In this document: piece by piece, positions 48,695 through 60,615 of the stretch
Numbering within the stretch: the first letter of the stretch is position 1
Layout of the letters: each line of letters starts with the position of its first letter
Assembly: GCA_011109175.1 (NCBI GenBank)
Contig: RDEW01000001.1
Location: forward strand, 1,316,360 to 1,380,359
Source: Dicyema japonicum
Lineage: Eukaryota; Dicyemida; Rhombozoa; Dicyemidae
DNA length: 64,000 nucleotides
Reading direction: 5' to 3'
Notes under the pieces: model-generated
Database searches by the model: none
Seen by the model: only the letters and a program-made list of their open reading frames with translations
What the model was told of the DNA's origin: nothing
Program-made: the position numbers and the translations under genes

Positions 48695-49740
48695 ATGAAT
48701 AATAATATTTTGCCACTAAAATTTTTGGTTGATTTGCCTAAGATAGCAAAATCGTACCAAATTAAAGCCAAGACCATTATAAAGGATCATCCTAAAGAGT
48801 TTATGATTCTTGAGGATGGTGGCGCTATATTGTCGACTCTGTTTGTGTAATATAAAATGCGAGAAAAAACATTTGTGAATTCCTCACAAAAACATCAAAA
48901 TTGAGTTTTGTGAAACAACAATTATTTTTTGTAGATTATCTGACTGAATCGCACCAAACACACATTGACCAATATTCCAAAAATGATGATGGGCTCTACA
49001 AGTAACCAGAGTATTCATAAAATCTGATATTCCACTAAACAAACTATCTATGTCGTTGCTTAGAGAATTGTTTTACTGAGGCTCTGTACGACCATCAAAA
49101 GCTAGAAGCTATGTGGATCAAATCATAATGGATCAAAAAGTTTTGCTATTACGGATGAAACAAAAATCCGGGGCCAAAGATACGTTGCTGTGATGATTGG
49201 GTCGTTAAATTCTCCTGAAATAACATATTGATATCGTTTAAGGCGATATAATCTAACAAGAACATCATTACTCAGATAGTCGACGATGCTCTTGAAATAA
49301 TTTGGTTCAAAAAGAAAATTTCCTTTTGTTATTTCGGATGCTGCAAATTATATGAAATCAGGTAAAATTTTATGTTTTAGTTGGCAAAATATCTAAAAAT
49401 CTTTACCCCAAGTTATTCCATGTCACATGTGCCGTTCATCTATTTCACAATTGTTGTGAGAAAATAAGAGACTTATCTGGAAATTAAATTGATGATAGCT
49501 ACTGTACAAGCAGCAATTAACAAGAACAATAGAAGAAAACTAATATTCAAAGACAGAAACATGAAAAATATAATGCACAGTACAAACTCAGACTGTTCTA
49601 CCGAATGAAAAAAGTCGGATAAATCTTCTGTGCTTGGGGATTGTTTCCGCTTCGTACCAATTGCATGTGAGACTTCGGTGTGGCCAGGACTGTCACCAGA
49701 GGTATTCTCCAAAAAATTAGAAACGCAATCTCGCCAAGAG
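48695..49740 (+). pseudogene. Dead hAT-like transposase (DUF659/CGGBP1-type)
   Basis: Begins MNNNILPLKFLVDLPKIAKS with ILEDGGAIL, like the BED-type N terminus of this group. It continues out of frame with ITDETKIRGQRYVAVMIGSL, FVISDAANYMKSGK, YPKLFHVTCAVHLFHNCCEK and LMIATVQAAINKNNRRKLIF. The order matches transposase-like proteins with S-D-A-A-P-Y-M and H-V-T-C-L-A-H. Multiple stops make it dead. A 79-codon hydrophobic frame on the other strand near 49.5-49.7 kb is its shadow. Confidence 0.6.
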
Positions 49741-49849
49741 TGAAGGATTTCTCAGGTGCGCCTTAGTTACTATACGCCTCGAATACCACCGTCTAGGACA
49801 AGACATCTAGACGTTTGTCAACTAGTGCCAAATAGATACTTGATTCAAG

Positions 49850-50110
49850 ATTTCTCTTCCTTCCTTCTGGTGGCGTCATTGAATCCGCCTTACTCAGAAG
49901 ACGCCCAATGCCTGGCCGGCATTCAAAGAATCCATCTATTCATTCCACTGGGAGACAATTTCGCCCTGGCAACGAGTTCTGGAATAGACCTCAACTTTGC
50001 GACAACGCCGTCGGGATCACTGAGCTTGAGTGAAGGTTCTGCTGGAATGCGTCAGGATAAAGGAATTAGTTGATTTTACCGTCTCTAGAATAATTTAATG
50101 CCGTGAGTAT
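49850..50110 (+). repeat. Dispersed repeat 3' of DDX18
   Basis: Shares GACGCCCAATGCCTG, ATTCATTCCA, CTAGACCTCAGCTTTGCG-like text and GGATTAGTTAG with 52135-52360. The two copies lie in the same orientation on each side of the DDX18 gene. Distantly related to the repeat at 1140-1465. Confidence 0.6.
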
Positions 50111-50300
50111 CCTCGAAATGAGGGTCCATTGAAGTATAACTACAAGCAGACGAGAACATTGATCTTATTTAAGCAAAGTTCTCCTACAACGAGAGTGAAG
50201 ACAAAAACGGAAATATTTAGCTGCCTAGAGGACCAAATCAAGCCATCTTTTAACAAAAAATCGGCCTAAAACACAAAAATAAAAAGAAACAACTAAAATA

Positions 50301-52022
50301 TTAAACAGATTTATCATTCTTGACTCTTTTATAGACCTTTACCTTCTTCTGTTTCTTAACCCTTTGCGCACGACTCTTCATAGATACGGGGACATCTAAA
50401 TATTACAGACAAATTAACTCAAATCAACAATCGGAGGATTCCTGAAACAAAATGTCTTAGCCACTTGTATCAGATCAAGCTTATGAATATCAAACACATT
50501 CCTTAGATTGTGGGCCGCATATGCACGCACACAGGACTTGAATGCTTTCCCTGGCGGACACATTCAGGTAGTAGTTAGTCTCAACCAGCTTCTCCAACTA
50601 CGGTAACCAACCCCTACAACCTGATCCTGCACCTTGATAAGTTTACCCTCTGCATATTCAAACTCCTCCACATTCACACGTGCTTCCTTTAAATATTCTA
50701 CAAACGCGAGCTCTTCCGGCCTTAGAATCAATAGAGCCTTTCCTTTCCCGCTATCTCCACGTGCTGTTCGTCCAGCTCTGTGGATGTACTCCTTAGGATC
50801 ATCTGGAGGGTCGAACTGTACAACCCAGTCGACTGCAGGAATGTCTAACCCACGTGCAGCAACGTCTGTACAAAGAAGACTCCCGGATGAAGAACTCCCA
50901 AATTCCGTGAAAGTCTTGGTCCTCCTCGTTTGTTTTTGTTTACCCTATAAATGACTCACAGACAGCCAACGTGAATTGACATAACAGGAAGATCAATGTA
51001 ATTAAACAATTCACTGTAAAATTTCACTGCCATACAAGAGGACATAAAAACCATGACCTTCTTCGACTTGTTTTTCTTCAGAAAAGTCAGCAAAAGTAAC
51101 AATTTCTTTTCGGAGGAGATCACCACATACCCCTGAAGTGACTAGATGATCCTACCTGCTGCAGAGAGGATACCGTTGCTTGGTCTTCGGTATCATCGAC
51201 CCCAACGTATTGCGAAGAGTCATTTAGGGAAATTTTTGCCAGACCTTCCGTTTTGGGGGTGATTGTGGCTGAAAATAGCATTGTTTGCCTTTTCCTAAAG
51301 TTGCAATAAATTTGAAAATATCAATAAATTTAAAAATAAAAATTTAATTGTGGTTACTTGGTAGTAGGGATATGATTTTGGTCATTTCCTGTTCGAACCC
51401 AATGTCGAGGATCCTGTCCGCCTCGTCAATAACCAGACATTTCAGGTTCTTGAAAACGAAATTGTCTGAGTGCTGAAACATTTGACATACGAAAAACACC
51501 TTCAAATGATCGAGAAGTCTCCCGGGAGTGGCCACGACTATATTGACACCACCAGAGAGCTTCTTTTTCTCATCCTTCCTGTTGGTCCCGCCGATAATGA
51601 GGGCATATGTTAACTGGCTGTCCTTTATTAAGTCATTGAGCACGTGGAAGGTTTGTATTGACAACTCTCTAGTGGGGGATATTACTATGCAGCCAGTCCC
51701 TACGGGTTACACAAAAAATTACCATTTTTTGGCTGAAAATGGAGTCTTGTTAGGATTTCGATGACTGGAAGTAAAAATGCCAATGTTTTTCCACTTCCTG
51801 TTTTTGCAGAAGCCATTATGTCGCTATGTTGGTGATAAATGAGGTACTTTCCATGAAGAAGATGAGGAATACACTCTGCCTGGATTTTGGACATTGTTTT
51901 GATGTTCATGTCCCCAACTGCGGTTAATAATTCATCAGATAAACGCCCTTTTAGTGAGTCGAATGTAATGTTGGTTAAGATAGAGTTGGTTGACTAAAAA
52001 TTAAGACCACAACAACAACCAT
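50301..52022 (-). CDS. DDX18: DDX18/HAS1 DEAD-box RNA helicase
   Basis: Nucleolar helicase for 60S ribosome biogenesis. From the N terminus the sequence reads [15 protein letters not shown]-motif region [13 protein letters not shown], motif [27 protein letters not shown] (DDX18-type GGSNR), Ib [37 protein letters not shown] is [12 protein letters not shown] and VI is HRAGRTARG. The tail ends in a Lys/Arg-rich peptide with a stop at 50301-50303. The protein lacks the long N-terminal extension of human DDX18. Exon 1 appears to be the ATG alone (52020-52022), followed by a 26-nt intron at 51994-52019 and exon 2 starting [11 protein letters not shown]. Some middle exons were read only roughly. 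Confidence 0.93.
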
Positions 52023-52134
52023 GTGAATTATTTAAATATTTTGATATATTTATTTAAAAATAATTTAAATATAATTTTTTATTTTAATTACTTAGTTTTA
52101 TTATTCCTTAATATAATTGAATATATTTTGAACA

Positions 52135-52360
52135 GACATACTGGTGTCATCGGACTCGCCTAATTCTGGAGACGCCCAATGCCTGACATTCAAAAGATCC
52201 ATCTTTTCATTCCACCAGGAGATCATTTCCTTCCATAGCCACGAGTTCTTGCTAGACCTCAGCTTTGCGGACAATGTCCTATATGATGGCTCTATGCGTC
52301 AGAATAACGGGATTAGTTAGTTTTGTTTTACCATTGGTCTTTGGAATAATTTTATTTACT
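52135..52360 (+). repeat. Dispersed repeat 5' of DDX18
   Basis: Direct copy of the repeat at 49850-50110 (GGAGACGCCCAATGCCTGAC, GGGATTAGTTAG). It sits about 110 bp upstream of the DDX18 ATG, so the promoter is hemmed in by it. Confidence 0.6.
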
Positions 52361-52673
52361 ACCGTTTACAATCTAAATGCAGGTGTAAGTCAATAAGCCT
52401 GGAGATAATGATGTCTCGCTGGCAACTACTCTACTATATCCTGTGGATGGAGAACATTCCTATCGAACAGTGCTTTAATAATAGACTACTACCGGTACCT
52501 ACTTGTTCGAAAGGTTCCTTTCTGACCTTTGCTTCTTTAAAAGGTTTTATCTGAACTATCAAACTCGGGAGACGCTATTTACTGTCATGCCCAAAAACAC
52601 TAAATCAATATATAAAAAATCTAAGATGTATGCTCTACAATTCAAAACTGAATTCTAAATTCGGAATGATCTG

Positions 52674-53450
52674 GTGTTTTCCCTGTGCAATAAAATAGGC
52701 GATCTATCAAAGAAAATAACATTGACTTTCGTTCAAACATCAACGATGCATGAGTATTTTTATATTTTTGAAAGACCCTTTCAATCACAGGATCTCCTTT
52801 CATTCACTCATCAAGTGGACCTGGTAACCTTAAGGATCCAAAAGAAAATTGGAATTCTCAAGGCCTTACGCACTCCCTAACAGGAAGTGTTACAAAACCG
52901 ATGTCTCGGAATATAGTAGAGATCGTCGAAAAGACGCCCACATCGTTACTACAGGGAACACTAAACGTCCCCCAATCATGGAATACCTCACGGAACGTCA
53001 CCAAGACTTCTCAAAATGGCAAACTATTCTAAACATCCCCTCGACTGGAAGTCAAACTATATCTTCTTGGATTCGATCAGTTGGTCGAAGAATCAAGCAT
53101 AAAAAACTAAATTACATAAAGCCAGTGGCATGCATGGCTCGGGAAGTCTGGAAGCGACTGAGTGTTGTATTCCCAAGAACGCTAATAAACAACGAGAATG
53201 GAACAAACTTTTATGCTCAAAGATCATAGACAAGATAAAAAATGAGCTTGATCAGCATCGTCTGGATTGTCTGGCTTCTGCATCGACGAACGAGAGTGGA
53301 GCCTGGTTCAGAGCATTTGCCATGCATCTCACTTGGGACACTATTAGATGGCAACGCGACGAGGATTGGGGTTTCCGTCCGCTTCGAAATAGATGTTCGC
53401 GCGATCCATCGCTAAAATGCCTCCCTCCAACCTTGTTATGACAGCAACTA
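52674..53450 (+). pseudogene. LINE C-terminal fragment of a different (R2-like) type
   Basis: Two overlapping frames carry KNELDQHRLDCLASASTNES and GAWFRAFAMHLTWDTIRWQR. These resemble the R-L-x-x-S-A-S-x-x-x-S-G-A-W-L-x-A-L-P block found near the end of R2-like and related retrotransposon proteins. Frame breaks and truncation show it is dead. Family placement is tentative. Confidence 0.45.
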
Positions 53451-53479
53451 ACTAGGCTCTGCTTCGGAAAAGGCTGAGA

Positions 53480-53660
53480 TCTAAAGATGTCTTGGTGGAC
53501 AGTTCATTTTTGAACCAGTCGCCGTGGAAACGTCAGGAATCATAGGAAGGAGGTCACTGGTCCTGCTAAACAGAATCGGATTGCTCACGCGAAGAAAAAA
53601 TGATAGAGAGAAAGAGGTGGCTCTTCAGCGCATTTCCTTGCAAATCGTGAGACAAAAATG
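53480..53660 (+). repeat. Dispersed repeat (copy 1)
   Basis: Shares AGTTCATTTTTGAACC, GTCCTGCTAAACAGAATCGG and GAGCGCATTCCTTACAAATC-type text with 56400-56600. Probably the 3' region of the preceding LINE fragment. Confidence 0.55.
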
Positions 53661-54486
53661 CAAAAAACTCTATGATTATGAGCTATAACAAATAACTGAT
53701 AATTTTTGTTTAAAAATTTTAACTGATTGCTCTGGTTTTTGCTGGTCTGGGACGGAACTATGGGATAACTCAATCTACTATTCTAAATAATAGAATTGTG
53801 TGAAATTAGGACATGAAAATTGATGGCACGTGTGAGATTGGACATAGCCTTATTTTTGGTTGCAAAATCATGCATTTAATCAATTTTATTACCAATTATA
53901 CATTTTACTCCAATTCTCGTCCGAATGGAGAATCAATAATCCTCTCAGACGAGTCATGTGATCCGTCTGTCTCATGTGACATCCAACGCCAGGGTGGCAC
54001 GAAAGGGGGTCATATGCTCTTCCTCACTCTAACTGAAGGGTCCACACAACGTTCTATTCCCTTTCGTTGGTTCTGGGTGGACTTTTGTGATGTTTATGCA
54101 TCTGCTACCATGTGACCTGAACACATTTAGTTGTTAGCCATTCTTTCCCGGAATATTTGGGGTCAATAAATAAATCAACCACGGTGGACAACCGCTGCCA
54201 AAGATCCTCTAGGTTTCGTCCACAGCACAATTCCCGTAACTTATCCTTGGATCTTACTGAGCTTTTCCGTTGTCAAAGGGAAGCGGTGGTAATCTCCATC
54301 ATAAAGGATAGTCAAAAAACAAAGTCATGCTTTGATAAGGTATCAGTCATGAAACCCACGTGCATGATAGATGTGTTGTCCGTATTTAAAGCATACTTTA
54401 ACAAATTAATAGTAATTTTTTGAGAAAAACTAATTTCAAAAATTTAAAATTTGATTAAATAAAATTCAGGACATCAAAGTGACAGA
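53660..54486. other. Intergenic region with one repeat relic and ambiguous ORFs
   Basis: A diverged copy of the GGCACTGGGCGTC-type repeat lies near 53.93-54.06 kb. At 54157-54423 both strands are open for 60-90 codons: plus strand FRPQHNSRNLSLDLTEL, minus strand LCCGRNLEDLWQRLSTVV. I cannot tell whether either is a real small gene. Confidence 0.3.
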
Positions 54487-55573
54487 TCAGTCAGTCATCT
54501 CCGGATTGTGTCCATCACAAATACTGTTCACCAAATCATTAAACTCAGAATCCGTATAAACATGGTGGTCGGACTCAGGAATGTCTACAATCGCCAAAAA
54601 AATTACATAAACTTTTATATCCAACTCACCAGAGCTCGCAATTTTATCTACTCTCTTCCGTGAAATCCCACTGTACTTTCCGTAGATAAACACTGCACGG
54701 AATCTGTGACTCAAGATCCTCTCAGCCAATGGGTTGAGTGCATAGGCGTAGAGGGTCGTTAATCGGTAAAACGCGGTCTCCCCGCTAGAATTCAAGAACC
54801 ATAAACCTGGATTTGAATGACTGTTGGAAAGGTAGATATATTTTTCCATTTGAGGTACCCGGCGGCCTCGAATCTCTGCATTAGACAAGGCCGGGAATAT
54901 TTCAACAAATGAGACCCTAAAATATCCCCCAAATCCCACCAAATCGTCCGAAGATCCTAATGATGCTCATTGGATTTAAATAGTAGTATTTGAACTTGGT
55001 TATTATGGTAGGTCTCGGGTTTATTTCGACGTCATCCGGTTTGGGATCATATCCCCAAGGGTCAGCTAATATCAACTCGGCTACCAAGGAAGGGTATTTC
55101 ATCCAAAATAAGGTCACCTACCTTCCCCAATAAAAATACCAAGTATCCACCAAAACTATGGCCGAGGAGGTGGAATTTCTTTAGATTTAAAAGGCTAGCC
55201 CATTCATAAATGGAAGAAATAAAAAAATCCTCGACCTTTTCAGGCTCCATTGGGAACTCTGGCCGCGAGCTCTGTCCAAACCCAATTAGGTCAAAGGCAT
55301 AAACGGATCGATCTTGTGACAGGCGATCGTAGTTGGTAGCCCACACTCCAATCGAGCCAACATAGCCATGGACTAACACGAGTGGGATGGATTGACTCTC
55401 TTCATTGAAAGAAACAGTCCAAATTTGTTCCCATCGCTTAGTTCTACGTAAAACCTCCGACCATTAGAATTTAGCCCTGTAAATGAGAGATTGTGATTAC
55501 TTTGAAATATATTATGAGTTTCAAACAAAAATAGGTCTTGCGAAACGTCGCAAATGCACTGTTCCATTATCAA
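54487..55573 (-). CDS. ABHD4/ABHD5-type alpha/beta hydrolase
   Basis: Lipid-metabolising hydrolase family (ABHD4, a lyso-NAPE lipase; ABHD5/CGI-58, a lipase co-activator). Seen in order: a strand block LSDGNK, NKIWTVSF, then VLVHGYVGSIGVWATNYD, VYAFDLIGFGQSSRPEF, the nucleophile elbow GHSFGG, MKYPSLVAELILADPWGYDP, SGETAF, and the C-terminal SDHHVYTDSEF with the HxxxxD motif. A Ser in the elbow favours ABHD4 over ABHD5, which has Asn. A 22-nt intron follows GGYL. One base is missing near 55420-55428, between GNK and IWTV. The N-terminal ATG at 55571-55573 is the only suitable one. About 340 residues, as in the family. Confidence 0.88.
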
Positions 55574-57486
55574 TAAATTTAATCTTATTTAAATTTGAAA
55601 TCAAATATTTTAAATTTTATTTAATTAAATTTAACAGTAAAATGATATTCAGGTCGATTTAATGTAAAATAATTTATTATTTCTATTAAGCCTAGGAACT
55701 CCACATCCGCCCCCAGTCTGCTTTCAGAGGAGGCGACGTTGAAGAATGGCTAGGGTTTCCTACGTTTCTGCAAGGAACTGGGAAACCCACTCAAGGAAAA
55801 AGTGACCCATGCAGAGGAATTTCGGTCAATTATAAAAAAAAGTGCACGCCGATTGAATTCCTCTGCAGAAGGAAGAGAAGGCGTTTCTGGAATGCGGTTG
55901 GGTCATCAGAAGACTAGATGAAGAGAGTTCGGATGTTGTTGGAGGCTGGGATCACCTAATTAGTTAATTTTTACCTATCTTTCTTGGTGGTCTTGGAGTT
56001 AAATAAATAAATAATAAATAAGCCTAGAAACTCTATTAATTCTAGGAACTTCATTGTTTTTCCTCAACAATGCGCATCCATTTTGAAATGAGAACATTTT
56101 GTATAATATATACTTTAACCCTCTGGCTATTTTCTCTAATAAGGTGGTTTAACTAGATTTTTAATTATTGGCAATTAAATGCTCTAAGAAAATGATTATA
56201 GTGTTTAGGATAGTCGAGGACTGGAGAATATATTAATAGTATTAGGATAGTCGAGGGACTGGAAACGGCTTGGTTACCTATTTAGATGGAGCCTCTAGAC
56301 TGGCATCATTAAACAAAGGACCTGAAGGGACAACTGACTTTCTACGGGAAGGTGTTCAATTCACACAAGATCAGTCTCGGAAAGATCCAAGACCCTTAAA
56401 ATAAGAAAATCTCAATGGAGAGTTCATTTTTGAATCGATCAACGGGTGGAGTTATTGGAAGCAAATTAGTGTCCCTGCTAAACCATATTGAATCGCTTAT
56501 CGTGAGAAAGATGGAATAAGTGAGAAGTTTCTTATTGAGCGCATTCCTTACAAATCGTGTTTTACTATGGCAATATTATAATCTGGAGGTAATCAATATT
56601 ACTATTAGCACCTTTGCGGAAGCCATAATACTTATGCTTCCGTCTGCGGAGAGCAAGCACTTTATTTTAGACTAAAGAACAGTTATGCTATTTGCCGAAA
56701 TGGGGTAAAGGAATGTTATAAACTTTTTTGTCGCGTGTGAAAATTTGTAGCAGTGAGGTATCACTTTGTCGCGTGCGAGTTTCTGTCGTATTAAGGTATT
56801 CACGGATGACGATGTCATTCTTTGAACCAGGAAGGATCGTAGATGCGTCGAACCTTCAGTTGGAATTGATAATATGTGATTCGACCCCCAAGCAATCTGA
56901 ATGACACTGAGTCATGCTGGAGGTAAGGACATCTGCTGATAACTATAATGCAGTGAAATAATCGTATAGACGTAAATTTAAAATCGTAATTTTGCGATAA
57001 TCTCACAAATAGTAAATCATGGTATTCTGTCATATAAAATATTTCATCTAATCCTTTAAGCTCTGGGAAATCGGAAATTCAGAAACATGTAAATAAGCAA
57101 TAAATTCAAAACAATTCAAATTTTATTATAATTTAATGGAAATATTAACAATTAAAGACGTTACTATTTATTTAAAATGGTACCCTTTCTATAAAATACT
57201 GGAAATCCCACAATTATAAACTCATACAAATGGAAATTTAGAGTAGATCACAGTTAAAATTAGCATTCCATTCGAGGTTTATTTATGATTTTGATCAAGA
57301 GTAATTAGGTAAGGGGTACGGGGATACAAGAAAGGGTGGATAACTTAATTCGATTCAACTTTTTTAGACTAGGATGGCTTAATAATTAGTTGGATAAGAA
57401 TGTGATTTGATTGGGTGGACCCCAGGGATTTAATTAAGGGTAATTAATATAAACATCAGATAAACAAAACACAAACTGTAACTCAA
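55574..57486. other. Intergenic repeats, no gene
   Basis: Includes a LINE 3' terminus ending GGGATCACCTAATTAGTT plus an AATAAATAA tail near 55.93-56.02 kb, a short GGATAGTCGAGG duplication near 56.21-56.27 kb, a repeat copy at 56400-56600 and a SINE-tail-like piece near 56.64-56.70 kb. The rest is AT-rich without credible exons. Confidence 0.5.
56400..56600 (+). repeat. Dispersed repeat (copy 2)
   Basis: Same family and orientation as 53480-53660, diverged by about a quarter. Confidence 0.5.
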
Positions 57487-60400
57487 TTACGAAAACACAC
57501 TTTCGATACGATCAGCCTTCACTATAATTCCATCCCCTACAATATCCAACAAATCCTACTCTCAAAATAGCCAATAATTTTCCTCCAAAGTGGCAGCACC
57601 CTCAATGCGGTGCAATCCCACACTACAATCATATTCTTATGTGCTCTAGTAAGAGCCACATTCACTCTCCTACAATAATTATATAACGACCTTTCATCAC
57701 ATAGAAAGGCCAACGACTTGCTTTTCACACACGACAGAATCATCACCTCTCTTTCTGCACCCTGAACGAGTCAGCAGTGGCCACGTGCAGATTCTTCATA
57801 CAAACTCCAATTCTATCACTTATTATCGCTACAACTTCTCAAGTTGTCTCCCAATCTCTGCTACCTGAGCCTTAAAGAAGGTCAACAGACCAACTGAAGA
57901 CGCCTCCCAAATCCCCGAATTGATCAGTCTTCTAGCCAAAGATGCACATAGCTTGGCTTCTCCTATATTTGAATAACTCCCGCCAAGTCTCTCAGACTCC
58001 TCACCCTTAACATCCACAAAAAGAAGTTGGGGCAATTTATTGGACACAATAGAACATCCGTCTGTGATAACCCCTCCATAAAACAGATCATTCGATATCT
58101 GTGAGATTGCTGGGGGACAGCGGTATTGGTAGGTAAGCCAAAAGATGGGATATCCCTTGGAAATATAACAAAACGACAACCAACTGCTGGAGTCGCACAA
58201 ATAAGGTGAGTTGGCCAGTTCCCCCAGCCAAGGCCGGCCCGAGTTGCTGAGGTAAGTCAAAGGACAACCTTGCTGTCCCCAAATGCGATTATAATCTTTG
58301 GCTCAAACTTGAGGATCGGAATAATAGCGGCAGATTCGAGCATTTGACTAGCTTCGTCAAGCAGCATTAGCTAGGATTACTCATAAACTGACTGTCGATT
58401 TGTATTTCTCCAAAGAGGGGTGGTCGCAGGAAGCACAGGTCACTCCAACAAGGAAGGAGTCAGAGGGGTACACCGAATTCCTGGCTGACTTCGGGCCATC
58501 TTTGTATCTTTCAGCGTGAATACTCCCATATTGGTAAATCTAACCTGTGGGGGATCAAAGTCTTGTCTATTCGTCTGTAACTCCCCACTCTAATAAAGTC
58601 GTCAAACTTGTTCTCATGCAATCTGAATAATAATAAAATAAACATTGAAAGAACTCTATCAACTGCCACGTTAGTCAAAGCACAGAGCACAGCACTCAAC
58701 TCAATAGAAGATCTACATGACAGTTCCTTCATGAGCACCACCAGTAAGGCGAGTAGGAAACTCTTCCCCGAACCAAATACGCCTAAATGATTTGAACCCC
58801 AACCTTCCACAATAATAATAGGAGACGCACACTGACCAGTAAGCACATCCACAATTTGTTCGACCACCTTCTTCTGATCTGGGTTAAGGTCAAACCGTTC
58901 GAATATGTCTCCTACAACCTCCTGCCATTACAACTAAATAACCTTGGCCACGTGGCTATGTATGTTTACAAAGGGAGTGAACTCTGTGGGAATACCGAGA
59001 ATATACGGGAGAACGGTGAGACTGGGAGGAGTTCTGAACTGTGATTTAAGCGAGATTAGGCGCGACACCTCATTGCTAAGGTCGTCTATAAGGAGCAGAT
59101 AACAGGAAGCTATATAAGTGATAATCTCTACAGTCTAGTATATCTCCGAGGGGAGACAACAATTCCATATCAATCAATCCGGAGGACGAGGGGCCGAAGG
59201 AACGAGATCGCATAATAGTAGCGTCCAAAAAAGTTACGTGTTTACAGATGACCCAAATGTCACCTAATAAGGAGTATTCCAGCATACCTTTATTAAACAA
59301 GCTAGATTTATCCAATTTCTGTAATATTCTCACAGTAAATAGATTCTTATCCTTCAGATTAGCTACATATACACCTTTCTAAGTACACTAGCTCCGACAT
59401 ACACAATCAATTCATGTTTTCTACATAGAGACATGAAAAGGCGGGTAGTCTGCTCTGTCTCGACAGTTCTAGAGGGGTTTAAGCTGTTAGCCCATTTGAA
59501 GAACTATAAATAATTAAATAGCCAACTGGGCATTGTAGAGTTATATTGGAGACGTCCTGTCGTCCTTTAGAGCTCCCACATAGGTAGTAAAAGCGACCCT
59601 GATTTTCATTGAGCTTGAGGACTTGCTTCACTTTCGCTTTTAAACCACAGTGGCAGTTTGGTGAACTCCTTCCTAGAAAAAGGGCTAGAATTGAAGACAT
59701 AGCTAATAACCACAGTGCTGTCCTAGCACGTGTCTATATGTCTTGGTGGCGTCCAATAAAATTGAATTAATACAATCTTATTTAGAGTACCATACTACAT
59801 TCTGTCATGGCAATATTGTACTCAATGTACTCCTCATATGAATCAAATGAAGTGGTAGTCACTAGTTTGCAAGGCAAAGAAATGCCGGGGGACGGAAAAC
59901 ATAATGTTAGGAGAATATCGGTATCGACAAGGAGAGTAGTGTTCTCAGATACAACTTCACTAGTGTCTGGTGTGATCTATTCGTTTTCATTGATAGACAC
60001 CAATTCGTTGGGGTTTGAGGAGAGACTTATGTCCCGATTAGTTAAAATTGATTCCGTATTAGAAGTAGTTGATACCCATCCGGAGGTAAATGTGAGGGAA
60101 TCGCTTTCGGGACAAAGAATAGCTCCCTCATTGAGAGCTGTCCTTTCGTCGTTTGCTGAAAATAAATCTTTCTTTGTTTCGACTGTCAATAATTGAGAAA
60201 GAATGTGGGCTATTTCTCTCGGGGTTCTATTCATGGAAGGACTAGTCAGTTTGTACTTCCTTTTCGTTGCATGGATTAGTGGGTTTACAGTGACTGGATC
60301 TTCCAAAGAGCTGAAAATTTGGGCATTTAAAATACGCAGAATTAATTTCTTCCACAGACAAAGAGTCGACATTAATCATTAGTTTGTCAGTTTCCAAAAT

Positions 60401-60615
60401 TTCTCCAATTTGTACTTTCGAGGAATGGAGGACATCAATCCTCTTGAAACGATCGTCGAATATTTCATACTATGATTTATATTGAATGTCATACTCTAGA
60501 GCAGCTAGGGTTGTATTTCATGACACCGTCATGCCATTTTTTAGATTTCTTTGATTTATCAGTTGTGTAAAGAATCTAAAGTCATCAAACACACCACTAC
60601 AAGAAATGAATCCAT
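57487..60615 (-). CDS. ZGRF1: ZGRF1-like helicase (DUF2439, GRF zinc finger, SF1 helicase)
   Basis: Homologue of ZGRF1, a 5'-3' helicase that supports recombination repair. The N-terminal DUF2439 reads MDSFL, a 25-nt intron (60576-60600), then ILYTTDKSKKSKKWHDG (human IVLYTHQKMKKSKVWQDG) and YEIFDD. The GRF zinc finger near 59.5-59.7 kb reads PNCHCGLKAK, NQGRFYYLC, then CPFFKWAN after a 23-nt intron. Helicase motifs are GVFGSGKSFLLALL (I), LTNVAVDRVL, FIRVGSYRRIDK, QYRCPPAISQISNDLF (IV), ILSCVKSK and RRVNVALTRAHKNM (VI). The last exon gives ERDGIIVKADRIESVFS and a stop at 57487-57489. The domain order is the human one with a much shorter linker. Middle exons (58.3-58.5 and 59.0-59.4 kb) were not fully resolved. 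Confidence 0.9.

Noticed and set aside
49473-49712. Small membrane protein on the minus strand
   Set aside because: The hydrophobic stretch is the antisense of an Asn/Lys-rich part of a transposase relic on the plus strand.
54157-54423. Separate 88-codon gene
   Set aside because: Both strands are open to a similar extent and no family or splice evidence favours either.
59807-60196. 129-codon plus-strand open frame
   Set aside because: It lies antisense to the ZGRF1 N-terminal exons; the minus strand gives the conserved DUF2439 text and in-frame splices.
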